DNA of 64,000 nucleotides from an uncultured Erythrobacter sp. (GCA_947501005.1 CANMTU010000001.1:830501-894500), one strand, 5' to 3'; positions 51,611 to 62,561 are shown, numbered from the stretch's first letter. Numbers and translations: made by a program. The notes: generated from the letters alone by a model not told the origin.

Positions 51611-52021
51611 TTGGCCCGTTACTGGCTTATGAAATCCGAACCCGACGCCTATAGCTGGGACGACCTCGAAGCCGAGGGTGAAGGGCTGTGGGACGGGGTG
51701 CGCAACCACCGGGCGAAGAACAATCTCGCCGCCATGAGCGTGGGCGACCAAGCGTTCTTCTATCACTCCAATATCGGCAAGGAGATCGTCGGCATCGTCG
51801 AGATCACCGAGACGGGGCTGACCGATCCGAGCGACGAGAGGGGCAAATGGGCCGCCGTGAAGGTCAAGCCTAAGACCAAGCTGCCCCACGGCGTCAGCCT
51901 GAAGGACATGAAGGCGGCCGAGCAACTGGCGGATTGCGAACTGGTTACCCAGTCGCGCCTGTCGGTGGCCGAGATCAAGCCTCAGGAATGGTCGATCATC
52001 CTTTCGATGGCGGGCATCTGA
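51611..52021 (+). CDS. EVE domain-containing protein
   Basis: A 136-residue EVE (PUA-related) protein, a small fold thought to bind modified nucleic acid bases. It starts ARYWLMKSEPDAYSWDDL and contains GLWDGVRNHRAKNNLAAM and AFFYHSNIGKEIVGIVEI, standard EVE blocks. TTG 51611 is chosen: AGGGA lies 7 nt upstream, and the ATG at 51626 would cut into the first strand. Convergent with the ThDP enzyme with no gap. Confidence 0.92.
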   Translation: MARYWLMKSEPDAYSWDDLEAEGEGLWDGVRNHRAKNNLAAMSVGDQAFFYHSNIGKEIVGIVEITETGLTDPSDERGKWAAVKVKPKTKLPHGVSLKDMKAAEQLADCELVTQSRLSVAEIKPQEWSIILSMAGI

Positions 52022-53689
52022 CTATTCGCCGCGCAATTTGCTGACCGTCGCCCCGCTCGCGGCCAGCTGTTCGATGTCGATCTTGCAGTGGACAAGGCGC
52101 AGCCCGCTACGGCCCTTGGCGGCGACCAGCGCGTCCTTGAACTGCTCGGTCGTCGCGGCGAAGGCGCTCCACGCCCCGTAAGCGACGCCCAGCGCGGCAA
52201 AATCGGGATTGGCGAGGCGCGTGCCGCTGATCCGCGCATCGCCGGGAAACTCGCGCTCCTGATGCATGCGGATCGTGCCGTAAGTCCCGTTGTCGACCAC
52301 GATGACGATGAGGTTCGCGCCGTGCTGTGCCGCGGTCGCCAGTTCCTGCGCGTTCATCAGGAAATCCCCGTCCCCGGCAACCGCCACCACCATCCGTTCG
52401 GGAAAGCGCAGCGCGGCGGCAACAGCGGCGGGCAGGCCGTATCCCATCGCCCCGGCGGTGGGCGCAAGCTGGCTCGGCCATCCTTCGTAGCGCCAGTAGC
52501 GGTGCCACCAACCGGCGAAATTGCCCGCGCCGTTGCAGATAATCGTGTCGTCCGGAAGCGTATCGCGCATGAACTGGACGCCGCTTGCCATGTCGAGCGC
52601 GAAACCGGCTGGGTGTGCGGTCGCCCAGTCCTGCCATTCGGCGTTTGCCTGCGCGCCGGCATCGAAATCGATCCCGTCGTCATCGTCCCACAGGGCGGCG
52701 GTCTCCGCGAACTCGCCCATGTCGGCGCAGATCGCGAGGTTGGTCGGGTAGACGCTGTGCAATTCGTCCGGGTCGGGGTGGACATGGATCAGCCTGCGCC
52801 CGCTGCCATCGAGCGGGGGAACGGTGTAGCCATCGGTCGTCGCCTCGCCCAGCCTTGCGCCGACGGCGAGGATCAGGTCCGCGCGCTTCACCCGCTCGAC
52901 CAGCCTGGGGTTCGGGCCGTAGCCGAGGCTGCCGGCATAGACGCGCGAGGCGGGCGAGATCGCGTCCTGACGGCGGAACGCCGTGGCGACCGGCAGGCCA
53001 ATACGTTCGGCGAAGAGCTGGAAATATTCGCGCGCCCGCGCGTCCCATCCCGCCCCGCCGACGATTGCGACGGGGTCGGCCGCATCCGCGATCAGGGCCA
53101 TCATCGCCTGCATCGCCTCGGGCAAAGGCGCCTGCGGCGGCGGGGCGATCCGTTTGCGCGGCGCGGCATCGGTCTCTGCGCTCAACATATCCTCGGGCAG
53201 GGCCAGTACCACCGGCCCCGGCCGGCCCGACATTGCCGTGGCATAGGCACGGGCGACATATTCGGGGATGCGGTCGGCCTGATCGATCCGCGCGCCCCAT
53301 TTGGCGATCGGCGCGAAGAAGGCGGGGAAGTCGATCTCCTGAAACCCTTCGCGGTCGCGCATGGTGGTCGAGACGTCGCCGACGAACAGGATCATCGGCT
53401 GCGAATCCTGCCGGGCGACATGTACACCGATGCTGGCATTGGTCGCGCCCGGACCGCGGGTGACGAAGGCAATGCCGGGCCGCCCAGTCATCGCCCCATC
53501 GGCGCAGGCCATGAACGCCGCGCCGCCTTCCTGCCGGCAGGTAACGAGATCGACGGACGCCGTATCGCTCAGCGCGTCGAGCACTTGCAGGAAGCTTTCG
53601 CCGGGCACGGTGAAGATCCGGTCGCAGCCCTGTTCGACCAGGCAATCGACGAGCAGGCGGGCGGCGGCGGGGGTGGGTTTGGCTGTCAT
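52022..53689 (-). CDS. Thiamine diphosphate-dependent enzyme (acetolactate-synthase-like)
   Basis: A 555-residue three-domain ThDP enzyme of the pyruvate decarboxylase/acetolactate synthase superfamily. The catalytic Glu lies in FTVPGESFLQVLDAL (PYR domain), a central domain follows, and the PP domain has the ThDP-Mg motif GDGDFLMNAQEL. No regulatory small subunit gene is adjacent, so it is not the biosynthetic IlvBN pair; a decarboxylase or carboligase of unknown substrate is likely. The track ORF extends upstream; ATG 53689 fits the family. Confidence 0.9.
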   Translation of the reverse strand: MTAKPTPAAARLLVDCLVEQGCDRIFTVPGESFLQVLDALSDTASVDLVTCRQEGGAAFMACADGAMTGRPGIAFVTRGPGATNASIGVHVARQDSQPMILFVGDVSTTMRDREGFQEIDFPAFFAPIAKWGARIDQADRIPEYVARAYATAMSGRPGPVVLALPEDMLSAETDAAPRKRIAPPPQAPLPEAMQAMMALIADAADPVAIVGGAGWDARAREYFQLFAERIGLPVATAFRRQDAISPASRVYAGSLGYGPNPRLVERVKRADLILAVGARLGEATTDGYTVPPLDGSGRRLIHVHPDPDELHSVYPTNLAICADMGEFAETAALWDDDDGIDFDAGAQANAEWQDWATAHPAGFALDMASGVQFMRDTLPDDTIICNGAGNFAGWWHRYWRYEGWPSQLAPTAGAMGYGLPAAVAAALRFPERMVVAVAGDGDFLMNAQELATAAQHGANLIVIVVDNGTYGTIRMHQEREFPGDARISGTRLANPDFAALGVAYGAWSAFAATTEQFKDALVAAKGRSGLRLVHCKIDIEQLAASGATVSKLRGE

Positions 53690-53762
53690 GGCCGAATCGT
53701 AACGGCGGGGCGGGGCGCTGGCAATCGCGGCTTTGGTTGACGGATGTGGTGAGCGGCAAAGG

Positions 53763-53824
53763 TTAACGTCCCACGCAGGAACAGAGCGGAAAACGTGGGA
53801 CCCCGAAAGTAAAGAAACCGTTAA
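53763..53824. repeat. Nested inverted repeats in a divergent intergenic region
   Basis: GTCCCACG (53768) and CGTGGGAC (53794) are perfect 8-bp arms with an 18-nt spacer. TTAACG (53763) and CGTTAA (53819) form an outer pair. They sit between the ThDP enzyme gene and the divergent small gene and could be operators for either. Confidence 0.4.
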
Positions 53825-53833
53825 TCCCGCACC

Positions 53834-54028
53834 ATGAGACGCTCCCTTGTTCTGACCGACGATGGCCGCCGCCACTGGCTGCGGGCCATGATCCCCAACC
53901 GCCGCAAGTTTTTCAGCGACTTGCTGCCCGATGGCCCGGCCGACTGGCGCCTGACCGGCAGCGATGTTCGCGGGGTGACGACGGCCTATTTCGCGACCTT
54001 CGCCGCGGTGCTGGCCTTCATCGTCTAG
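53834..54028 (+). CDS. Small conserved-looking protein with C-terminal membrane tail
   Basis: A 64-residue ORF with genome-typical codon bias. A hydrophilic, basic N-terminal part (RHWLRAMIPNRRKFFSDLLP, DWRLTGSDVRGVTTAY) ends in one hydrophobic C-terminal segment (FATFAAVLAFIV), suggesting a tail-anchored membrane protein. I recognise no family. It ends 8 nt before the end of the convergent MFS gene. Confidence 0.6.
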   Translation: MRRSLVLTDDGRRHWLRAMIPNRRKFFSDLLPDGPADWRLTGSDVRGVTTAYFATFAAVLAFIV

Positions 54029-54035
54029 GTATCGT

Positions 54036-55385
54036 CTAGGTGCCGGCCGCCCGCAGGCTCGCGGCATCGCGTTCCGCGTCGAGCAGCCTGCGCCCGAGCC
54101 ACGCGGAAAAGAGACACATGCCTGCGCACAGCAGCACTTGCTCCACGATGGGGATGCCCGCCGCGCTCATCGCCATCGCCAGCAGCGAACCGCCCACCAT
54201 CGCGCCCGAATTGACGATATTGTTCGCCGCGATCGTGCGCGAGGCTTTGTCCGGCGTCGCGCGTGTGGTGAGGAAAGCATAGAGGGGTACGACGAACATC
54301 CCCCCCGCCACCGCGATGCCGAGCAGCGCCAGCAGGATGAACGCCGCCATCGGCCAGCCGAGAAATTGCGGCACGTCGAGCAGCATGGTCGGCTGGTCCC
54401 GCTCCCACAACTTGGCCAGCACGTAGAAGGCGACGACGAACAGCCCCATCGCCACCACCGATACCGGGGCATAGCGGGCGGACACCTCGCCTTTCAGCAG
54501 TGCGTTGATCGCCACCGAACCGATCGCCACGCCGACGGAGAACACCACCAGGAACAGGCTGGCGACTTCCTTGCTGGCCATGAGCACGTTCTTGGCGAGC
54601 GGGGGGAACTGGATGAACAGCACCGCCCCGATGGTCCAGAAGAAGCTGATCGCAAGGATCGCGTAATAGATTTCGCGATTGTGCATCGTCTCGCGAACGA
54701 GATGGGCGGATGCGCGCAGGATATGCCAGTCGAGCTTTTCGGGCGCGCCCTGCGGCGGCGCTGGCGGGACCTGCCGGCTGACGAGATAGCCGACCACCGC
54801 CGTCACGATGACAAGCACCGCCGCCGCCTCCGCCGGGATCCAGCCGGCCAGGATCGTGCCGCCCAGGATTGCGATATAGGTTCCCGCCTCGACCAGCCCG
54901 GTGCCGGCCAGCACCTCTTCCTTGCGCAAATGCTGCGGCAGGATGGCGTATTTGATCGGGCCGAGGAAGGTCGACTGCACGCCGCCGAGGAACAGGGCGA
55001 ACAGCATGAGCAGGATGGGGATGCTGGTCTCGATCCCGAACAGCCAAACCGGCAAGGCGAACCCCTGCTGGGCAAGATAGAGACCGCTTGCCCCGACCAG
55101 CATCAGGCCGATCTCGCACAGTTTCACGATGCGGATGATCGCCGCCTTGTCGCGCATGTCGGCAAGCTGCCCCGCGATTGCGGACAGGACGAAGAACGGC
55201 AGGATGAACACCCCCGAAGCGACGGCGGAGAAGATGCCTTCCGCCTCTTCGGAATTGTAGATGTTGTACACCACGAACAGCACCATGGCCGTCTTGTACA
55301 GATTGTCGTTGAAGGCATTGAACAGTTGCGTCACGAAAAGCGGCAGAAACCGCCGTGTGCGCAGCAGATGCGTTGTCGTCGTCAT
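54036..55385 (-). CDS. MFS transporter, LplT-like
   Basis: A 449-residue major facilitator with about 12 helices. Its N-terminus (RRFLPLFVTQLFNAFNDNLYKTAMV) and GPIKYAILPQHL motif match the LplT/Aas-associated lysophospholipid flippase branch. In other bacteria LplT imports lysophospholipids for re-acylation by Aas, either fused or adjacent; no acyltransferase gene is next to it here. The nearby pgsA may be only coincidental. Substrate is inferred. Confidence 0.85.
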   Translation of the reverse strand: MTTTTHLLRTRRFLPLFVTQLFNAFNDNLYKTAMVLFVVYNIYNSEEAEGIFSAVASGVFILPFFVLSAIAGQLADMRDKAAIIRIVKLCEIGLMLVGASGLYLAQQGFALPVWLFGIETSIPILLMLFALFLGGVQSTFLGPIKYAILPQHLRKEEVLAGTGLVEAGTYIAILGGTILAGWIPAEAAAVLVIVTAVVGYLVSRQVPPAPPQGAPEKLDWHILRASAHLVRETMHNREIYYAILAISFFWTIGAVLFIQFPPLAKNVLMASKEVASLFLVVFSVGVAIGSVAINALLKGEVSARYAPVSVVAMGLFVVAFYVLAKLWERDQPTMLLDVPQFLGWPMAAFILLALLGIAVAGGMFVVPLYAFLTTRATPDKASRTIAANNIVNSGAMVGGSLLAMAMSAAGIPIVEQVLLCAGMCLFSAWLGRRLLDAERDAASLRAAGT

Positions 55386-55555
55386 GACCCCCCGGAAGGA
55401 AACCCCTCGCCTGGGTTGTGATCCCTAGCGGCATGAGATTGTTGGACAAGCGCAAAGCGCGGCTTTTGCGGCGGGGCGAAAACGGCTAGGCGGCGAGGGC
55501 AACAGGTAAGCCGCCCGGACCCGCTCGTCGAAGGCCCGCTTTCACTCACCCGCTG

Positions 55556-55584
55556 CGGTCGAAGGAAGGACGGCCCTTCGACCG
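55556..55584. repeat. Intergenic TCGAAGG/CCTTCGA inverted repeat
   Basis: CGGTCGAAGG and CCTTCGACCG flank a short spacer and are followed by GGCGCAGGGCGAACGG. This resembles a dispersed intergenic repeat that I recall from sphingomonad genomes (a TTCGAC...CAGGGCGAACGG-like motif). A related GTCGAAGG half lies 30 nt upstream. Confidence 0.5.
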
Positions 55585-55614
55585 GCGCAGGGCGAACGGA
55601 CAGATTCACCTTTC

Positions 55615-56208
55615 ATGCTTTCGCTCCCCAACATCCTCACCCTCTCGCGGATCGTCGCGATCCCCCTGCTGGCGTTCCTGCTGTGGTGGCCGGGGTGGGC
55701 GGCGGGCTATCTCGCCGCCTTCATCTTGTACTGCCTGATGGGCATCACCGATTATTTCGACGGCTATCTTGCCCGGTCGAGTGGGGCGGTGTCGCGGCTG
55801 GGCATCTTCCTCGATCCGATCGCCGACAAGATCATGGTCGCCGCCGTCATCCTGGTGCTGGCGGCGCAGAACGTGCTGCGGGGCCCTTATGTAGGCGATG
55901 CACATGTGATCGCGGGGCTGATCATCCTTATGCGCGAGATTGCGGTATCGGGCCTGCGCGAATTTCTCGGCGGGTTGCAGGTCAGCGTCCCGGTGTCGCG
56001 GCTGGCGAAATGGAAGACGACGTTCCAGCTGGTGGCCCTGGGGTCGCTCATCCTGGGCGAGGGGTTGCCGAACTGGAACGTGATGCTCGGCACGCTGGAG
56101 GCGAACGTGCCGCACACCGTGGGCCTGATAACCCTGTGGGGCGCGGCGATTCTCACGCTGGTGACCGGGTGGGACTATCTGCGGGTCGGGCTGAAGCACA
56201 TGGATTGA
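55615..56208 (+). CDS. pgsA: CDP-diacylglycerol--glycerol-3-phosphate 3-phosphatidyltransferase
   Basis: Membrane enzyme (197 residues) committing CDP-diacylglycerol to phosphatidylglycerol and cardiolipin. The CDP-alcohol transferase motif is clear: ITDYFDGYLARSS...GIFLDPIADKIM. It begins LPNILTLSRIVAIPLLAFLL, the standard PgsA N-terminus, and has several membrane helices. It uses the same substrate made by CdsA (28.6 kb) and used by PssA (22.8 kb). Confidence 0.97.
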   Translation: MLSLPNILTLSRIVAIPLLAFLLWWPGWAAGYLAAFILYCLMGITDYFDGYLARSSGAVSRLGIFLDPIADKIMVAAVILVLAAQNVLRGPYVGDAHVIAGLIILMREIAVSGLREFLGGLQVSVPVSRLAKWKTTFQLVALGSLILGEGLPNWNVMLGTLEANVPHTVGLITLWGAAILTLVTGWDYLRVGLKHMD

Positions 56209-56253
56209 GGGGGGGGGTGGCGGCGCGCCGGCAATCTTGACGGGCGCCGCTAC

Positions 56254-56285
56254 GAAAAAGGCCCCCGCTTGCGAGCGAGGGCCTC
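56254..56285 (-). terminator. Terminator of the small lipoprotein gene
   Basis: On the minus strand AGGCCCTCGCT and AGCGGGGGCCT form a nearly perfect stem (loop CGCA) followed by TTTTT. It lies 36 nt beyond the lipoprotein stop and could also slow pgsA transcripts from the other side. Confidence 0.75.
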
Positions 56286-56320
56286 TTCGGTCTTGTTCTG
56301 AAGACGTAATGGCGGCGGCG

Positions 56321-56566
56321 TTACTCGCCGGGATCGGTCGCCGGAACGCCCTCGGCATCGTCCTGATTGACATCGACGTCCACGGTCGGAACCTCGACGG
56401 TCTTGGTGCCGGTATCGACGTCGACATCGGCGGGTTCGACATCGTATTCGGGCAGATTGCCGCCTTCGACCTCGGGCAGGCTGCCCTCTTCGGTCTGGTC
56501 GACATCGCAGGCCGCGAGCGACAGGATGATGCCGGTAGCGGCCAGTGCTGCGAAAGTCTTTTTCAT
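56321..56566 (-). CDS. Small acidic lipoprotein with Val-Asp repeats
   Basis: An 81-residue predicted lipoprotein. It has MKKTFAALAATGIILSL and the lipobox LAAC, giving a lipidated Cys20. The mature part is very acidic with repeating Asp/Val pairs (DVDVDTGTKTVEV, TVDVDVNQDD) and no known domain. The Met used here is preceded by a GAGAG ribosome site. A clear terminator follows, so it is monocistronic. Comparable in layout to the lipoprotein at 26216. Confidence 0.78.
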   Translation of the reverse strand: MKKTFAALAATGIILSLAACDVDQTEEGSLPEVEGGNLPEYDVEPADVDVDTGTKTVEVPTVDVDVNQDDAEGVPATDPGE

Positions 56567-56679
56567 CTGCGTGCTCTCTCTATGGTTTCTGCGTAACGTG
56601 CCGAACCTATTCGGCCCGGCGAGGCATGACAAGCGCGTCCGTGGCCACGGTTCTCGCGCGCCGGTCGCCGGGCGTGCCC

Positions 56680-57576
56680 TCAACCCGCCCGCAACTCCGC
56701 CGCCAGCAATTCGAAATCGCTTCGCCGGGGGGAGTTCTTGCGCCAGATCAGCACGATCTCGCGGCTGGCCGCCGCGCTTTTCAGTGGCCGCGCGACCACG
56801 TCGGTGCCGGCCAGTATGCCCGCCTCCACCGCCATTGCCGGCAGCATGGTGAGGCCGAGGCCGTTATCGACCATCTGCACAAGCGTATGCAGGCTGGTGG
56901 CGATCATCGTGGTGCTCGCCCGCAGTTCGGGGCGGTTGCAGGCGGCCAGCGCGTGGTCTTTCAGGCAATGCCCGTCTTCCAGCAGCAGCAGGCGACCCTC
57001 GTCGATCATGTCGGCGGTGATGCTTTCGGGCGGATCGCGCGGGTCGCCTTTCGGAAAAGCGACGTAGAGCGCATCGTCCGCGATATGCGCCTGCTCCACC
57101 TCGCCGGTCGGGAAGGGCAGGGCGAGGAGCGCGCAATCGACCCGCCCGTGCTGCAGCGATTCGACCGCGTCCTGGCTGGTCTCCTCGCGCAGGAACAGGT
57201 CGAGGTCGGGCCGTTCGCGGCGCAGCCGGGGGAGGAAGCGGGGGAGAAGGAAGGGAGCGATCGTGGGGATCACGCTCATCCGCAGCTGTCCCGCCAGCGG
57301 CTTGCCGGCGGCCTGCACCAGGTCTGACAGTTCCTCCGCCTCGCGCAGGATGCGGTGCGCCTTTTCCACCACCTGATTGCCGAGCGCAGTAAAGCGGACC
57401 ACGCGCCGGCTCCGCTCCACCAGCGTCACGCCGAGGAGCGATTCGAGCTCGCGGATCCCGGCGCTCAACGTTGATTGCGAAACGAAGCTCGCCTCCGCCG
57501 CGCGGCCGAAATGGCCATGCTCGTGCAGCGCTGCGAGGTATTGCAACTGCTTGATGGTGGGAAGGTAGGTGGACAT
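56680..57576 (-). CDS. oxyR: Hydrogen peroxide-inducible genes activator OxyR (LysR family)
   Basis: LysR-type regulator (298 residues). The N-terminal helix-turn-helix reads FGRAAEASFVSQSTLSAGIRELE. The effector domain holds the OxyR redox pair in LLEDGHCLKDHALAAC, with the same eight-residue spacing between cysteines as E. coli Cys199-Cys208. It therefore probably senses peroxide directly. No catalase or peroxidase gene is adjacent in this window. Confidence 0.92.
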   Translation of the reverse strand: MSTYLPTIKQLQYLAALHEHGHFGRAAEASFVSQSTLSAGIRELESLLGVTLVERSRRVVRFTALGNQVVEKAHRILREAEELSDLVQAAGKPLAGQLRMSVIPTIAPFLLPRFLPRLRRERPDLDLFLREETSQDAVESLQHGRVDCALLALPFPTGEVEQAHIADDALYVAFPKGDPRDPPESITADMIDEGRLLLLEDGHCLKDHALAACNRPELRASTTMIATSLHTLVQMVDNGLGLTMLPAMAVEAGILAGTDVVARPLKSAAASREIVLIWRKNSPRRSDFELLAAELRAG

Positions 57577-57678
57577 GATGGTTTGGTACCCGTTCGCCCC
57601 CGAGCCTGTCGCGGGGCGGTTCTTGCCTTGTCGATGCGCGTCGCCCGCAAAAACCGGAGCTTCGACGCTCCCTACGGG

Positions 57679-58869
57679 TTATTCCGCCGCTTCCTCGACC
57701 TCCACATCGTCCACATGGGTCATCTTCAACCGCCCGTTCTTGACCGCGAAGGCGAGCTTGCCTTCGACGAGATCGAGCGCATCCTTGCCGAACACCTCGT
57801 AGCGCCAGCCTTCGAGGATCGGCAGATCGCGCGATCCCGAAGCCAGCGCCTCCATCTCGTCGGACCGGGTGAGCAACCGGGATGCCACGTCGATCTCGCG
57901 CGAGCGGATCTTCAGCAGCAGCTTGAGCAGGTCTGCGACCAGCGCGCCTTCCTTGCCCAGCGGCGCGCCGCGCTTGGGCCGTTCGGGCATTTCGTCTTTC
58001 GGCAACGGCTCCGCATCCTCGATGATCTTCATCAGGCGCTTGCCGATGTCGTTGTCCTTCCAGGCGTTTGACAGGCCGCGCACCTTGACGAGGTCGGCCT
58101 GTTGCCTGGGCGGTTGGCTGGCGACATCGGCCAGCGTCTCGTCGCGCATGATCCGGCCGCGCGGGATGTTCTTGTGCTGCGCTTCCTGCTCGCGCCAGGC
58201 GGCGAGTGCCTTCAGGCGGCCGAGCACCTGCGCGTTGCGGCCGGGCGAGCGGATACGCTTCCATGCAAGGTCGCCCTCGTTCGCGTAGTTCGCGGGGTCG
58301 GCTAGCTTTTCCATTTCCGCATCGAGCCACCGCCCGCGCCCGGTCTTGATCAGCTTCTTGAGCATGCGGGGGAAGATGGTGGCAAGGTGGGTCACGTCGC
58401 CGATGGCGTATTCGATCTGCCGTTCGGTCAGCGGGCGGCGGCTCCAGTCGGTGAAGCGCGCGCCCTTGTCGACGGTGAAGCCGAGCCAGCTTTCCACGAG
58501 ATTGGCATAGCCGATCTGTTCCGACTGGCTGATCGCCATCATCGCGATCTGCGTGTCGAAGATGGGATGCGGGGTCTTGCCGGTGAGGTTGTAGATGATC
58601 TCCACGTCCTGCCCGCCGGCGTGGAAGATCTTCAGCACGTCCTCATTGTCGGTCAGGAGGTCGAGCAGGGGGGTGAGGTCGATACCGTCGGCCAGCGGAT
58701 CGATCGCGGCGGCTTCTTCCGTATTGCCGATCTGCACGAGGCAGAGTTCGGGCCAGTAGGTGTTCTCGCGCATGAATTCGGTATCGACGCAGACGAAATC
58801 GCTTTGCGCTAGCCGCTCGCACAATTCGGCGAGGGTCTGCGTATCGGTAATCAGATCGTGTATCTTCAT
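57679..58869 (-). CDS. rnd: Ribonuclease D
   Basis: 3'-5' exoribonuclease (396 residues) of the DEDDy family, acting in tRNA 3' maturation. The exonuclease domain has [12 protein letters not shown] (DxE), [14 protein letters not shown] and the YAIGDVTHL Tyr/Asp block. An HRDC domain follows ([20 protein letters not shown]), then a second HRDC-like region. ATG 58869 with AGAAG upstream is preferred to the track start 58887. Divergent from aspS. Confidence 0.95.
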   Translation of the reverse strand: MKIHDLITDTQTLAELCERLAQSDFVCVDTEFMRENTYWPELCLVQIGNTEEAAAIDPLADGIDLTPLLDLLTDNEDVLKIFHAGGQDVEIIYNLTGKTPHPIFDTQIAMMAISQSEQIGYANLVESWLGFTVDKGARFTDWSRRPLTERQIEYAIGDVTHLATIFPRMLKKLIKTGRGRWLDAEMEKLADPANYANEGDLAWKRIRSPGRNAQVLGRLKALAAWREQEAQHKNIPRGRIMRDETLADVASQPPRQQADLVKVRGLSNAWKDNDIGKRLMKIIEDAEPLPKDEMPERPKRGAPLGKEGALVADLLKLLLKIRSREIDVASRLLTRSDEMEALASGSRDLPILEGWRYEVFGKDALDLVEGKLAFAVKNGRLKMTHVDDVEVEEAAE

Positions 58870-59034
58870 CGGCTTCTTTTCTGTCATTCGGGCGGAGTGC
58901 CGCCCCCGGCCGGCGCGATCTTGACAAATCCCCGGCCTTGCCCTGTTAGCGCGCGCGTTTCATCGCTAGGGAAGCGCTGCGCACCTTACCCCCGCGGCCC
59001 TAGCGCCAAAGCCCGCAATTTGGAAAGTCTTTCG

Positions 59035-60852
59035 ATGCACGCCTACCGTACCCACACCTGCGCCGCCCTCAGCAAGGAGAATGTCGGCGAGACGGTCCGC
59101 CTGTCCGGTTGGGTCCACAAGAAGCGGGATCACGGGGGCGTGCTGTTCGTCGATTTGCGCGATCATTACGGCATAACCCAGATCGTGGCGGACGAGGACA
59201 GCGCGGCGCTGCCGATGCTCGAAGGCTTGCGCCTGGAAAGCGTCGTCACGATCGACGGCGAGGTGAAGGCGCGCGCCGAGGGCACGGTCAACGCCAATTT
59301 GCCCACCGGCGAGATCGAGGTGTTCGCCCGCGCAGCGACCGTGCAGAGCCGGGCCGACGAACTGCCGCTGATCGTCAATTCGGCGGAAGACTATCCGGAA
59401 GAAACGCGCCTCAAATACCGCTTCGTCGATCTGCGGCGCGAGCGGGTGCACAAGAATATCATGCTGCGCAACCACGTCATCCAGAGCCTGCGTCGCCGGA
59501 TGACCGACCAGGGTTTCAGCGAGTTCCAGACCCCGATCCTGGGCGCCTCCAGCCCCGAAGGCGCGCGCGACTATCTCGTGCCGAGCCGTTTGCATCCCGG
59601 CCGGTTCTACGCGCTGCCGCAGGCCCCGCAGATGTTCAAGCAGCTGCTGATGGTCGCCGGGTTCGACCGCTATTTCCAGATCGCCCCGTGTTTCCGCGAC
59701 GAGGATTTGCGCGCCGATCGCAGCCCCGAATTCTACCAGCTCGACTTCGAAATGAGCTTCGTGACGCAGGAAGACGTGTTCCAGACTATCGAGCCGGTGC
59801 TCGCCGGCGTGTTCGAGGAATTCGCGAACGGCAAGAGCGTGACCCCCGCGGGCGAGTTCCCGCGCATCCCCTATGCCGAGGCGATGCTGAAATACGGCAG
59901 CGACAAGCCCGACCTGCGCAATCCGCTCATCATCAGCGACGTCACCGATCACTTCGCGACCAGCGGCTTCGGCCTGTTCGAGAAGATCGTCGGCGGCGGC
60001 GGGCGCGTACGGGTGATCCCGGCGCCGAACACGCAGGAGAAGAGCCGCAAGTTCTTCGACGACATGAACGACTGGGCCCGGCGCGAAGGGTTCGCCGGCT
60101 TGGGCTACGTCACCCGCAAGGGCGGCGAGTTCGGCGGCCCGATCGCCAAGAATCACGGCACGGAGGGCATGGAGAAGCTCTACGCCGAACTGGGCCTGGG
60201 CGAGAATGACGGCCTGTTCTTCGCCGCGGGCAAGGAGAAGGACGCGGTGAAACTGGCCGGTGCCGCGCGCACCCGCGTCGCCGAGGAACTGGGACTGGTC
60301 GAGGAGGGCTGCTTCAAGTTCTGCTGGATCGTCGACTTCCCGATGTTCGAATATGACGAGGAATTGAAGCGCGTCGATTTCAGCCACAACCCGTTCTCCA
60401 TGCCGCAGGGCGAGCTCGAGGCGCTGGAGACGCAGGACCCGCTGGAGGTCAAGGCGTGGCAGTACGACATCGTGTGCAACGGCTACGAACTGTCGAGTGG
60501 CGCGATCCGGAACCACCGGCCCGACATCATGTACAAGGCGTTCGAGATCGCCGGCTATTCGCGCGAGGAGGTCGATGCGAACTTCTCCGGCATGATCGAG
60601 GCGTTCAAGCTCGGCGCACCGCCGCATGGCGGCTCGGCCCCGGGGATCGACCGGATCGTGATGCTGCTGGCCGACGAGCCGAATATCCGTGAGGTGATCG
60701 CCTTCCCGATGAACCAGCGCGCGCAGGACCTGATGATGGGCGCCCCCAGCGTGGTCAGCCCGAGGCAATTGCGCGAACTCAGCATTCGCACGGTCGAGCA
60801 ACCCAAGGCCGGAGCCGCGGACGCGGCGCGGGTGGACCGGATCGGCGATTGA
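59035..60852 (+). CDS. aspS: Aspartate--tRNA ligase
   Basis: Class IIb aminoacyl-tRNA synthetase (605 residues). An N-terminal OB-fold ([26 protein letters not shown]) binds the anticodon. The catalytic core has motif 2 ([18 protein letters not shown]) and motif 3 ([19 protein letters not shown]), and there is the bacterial GAD insertion between. The true start is ATG 59035; the track ORF extends 59 codons upstream. Whether it charges tRNA-Asn as well depends on an Asn synthetase elsewhere and cannot be decided here. Confidence 0.97.
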   Translation: MHAYRTHTCAALSKENVGETVRLSGWVHKKRDHGGVLFVDLRDHYGITQIVADEDSAALPMLEGLRLESVVTIDGEVKARAEGTVNANLPTGEIEVFARAATVQSRADELPLIVNSAEDYPEETRLKYRFVDLRRERVHKNIMLRNHVIQSLRRRMTDQGFSEFQTPILGASSPEGARDYLVPSRLHPGRFYALPQAPQMFKQLLMVAGFDRYFQIAPCFRDEDLRADRSPEFYQLDFEMSFVTQEDVFQTIEPVLAGVFEEFANGKSVTPAGEFPRIPYAEAMLKYGSDKPDLRNPLIISDVTDHFATSGFGLFEKIVGGGGRVRVIPAPNTQEKSRKFFDDMNDWARREGFAGLGYVTRKGGEFGGPIAKNHGTEGMEKLYAELGLGENDGLFFAAGKEKDAVKLAGAARTRVAEELGLVEEGCFKFCWIVDFPMFEYDEELKRVDFSHNPFSMPQGELEALETQDPLEVKAWQYDIVCNGYELSSGAIRNHRPDIMYKAFEIAGYSREEVDANFSGMIEAFKLGAPPHGGSAPGIDRIVMLLADEPNIREVIAFPMNQRAQDLMMGAPSVVSPRQLRELSIRTVEQPKAGAADAARVDRIGD

Positions 60853-60962
60853 ACTCGCCTGCGGGACGGGGCTGCGCTGCCCGGTGATTAAGCGGACTTG
60901 CGCAGCGCCGCCCCGTTCATTAGGGCGAAAGCCAAATTAACCCCATCAAGAGAGGGAATGGA

Positions 60963-61199
60963 ATGAGCGAAACTGCCGAACGCGTGCAGAAGATTGTGGT
61001 GGAGCATCTTGGTGTCGAGGCCGACAAGGTCACGCAGGATGCCAGCTTCATCGACGATCTGGGTGCCGACAGCCTCGACATCGTCGAACTCGTGATGGCC
61101 TTCGAAGAGGAATTCGGCGTCGAAATCCCCGACGATGCGGCCGAGAAGATCACGACCGTCGGCGATGCGACCCGCTACATCGAAGAGCACAAGGGCTAA
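60963..61199 (+). CDS. acpP: Acyl carrier protein
   Basis: A 78-residue acidic carrier of fatty acid synthesis. The phosphopantetheine Ser lies in the [20 protein letters not shown] motif near residue 38. GAGAGGG precedes the ATG. It is followed after a terminator-like hairpin by fabF, the usual arrangement; the hairpin probably gives the high acpP to fabF ratio. Confidence 0.98.
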   Translation: MSETAERVQKIVVEHLGVEADKVTQDASFIDDLGADSLDIVELVMAFEEEFGVEIPDDAAEKITTVGDATRYIEEHKG

Positions 61200-61240
61200 A
61201 CCTTTTCCCTGGCTCTCGAATCCGCTTCAGCGGTATCCGG

Positions 61241-61285
61241 CAGGCCCGACCCCTTGAATTGCGGGCCGGGCCTGTCGTCTTTTTT
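61241..61285 (+). terminator. Terminator/attenuator between acpP and fabF
   Basis: CAGGCCCG and CGGGCCTG form an 8-bp stem around an 18-nt loop and are followed by TCGTCTTTTTT. It ends 15 nt before the fabF ATG and would act as an attenuator if fabF relies on the acpP promoter. Confidence 0.75.
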
Positions 61286-61299
61286 CCTCGGAGATTTTC

Positions 61300-62559
<1,260 letters not shown>

Positions 62560-62561
62560 TC

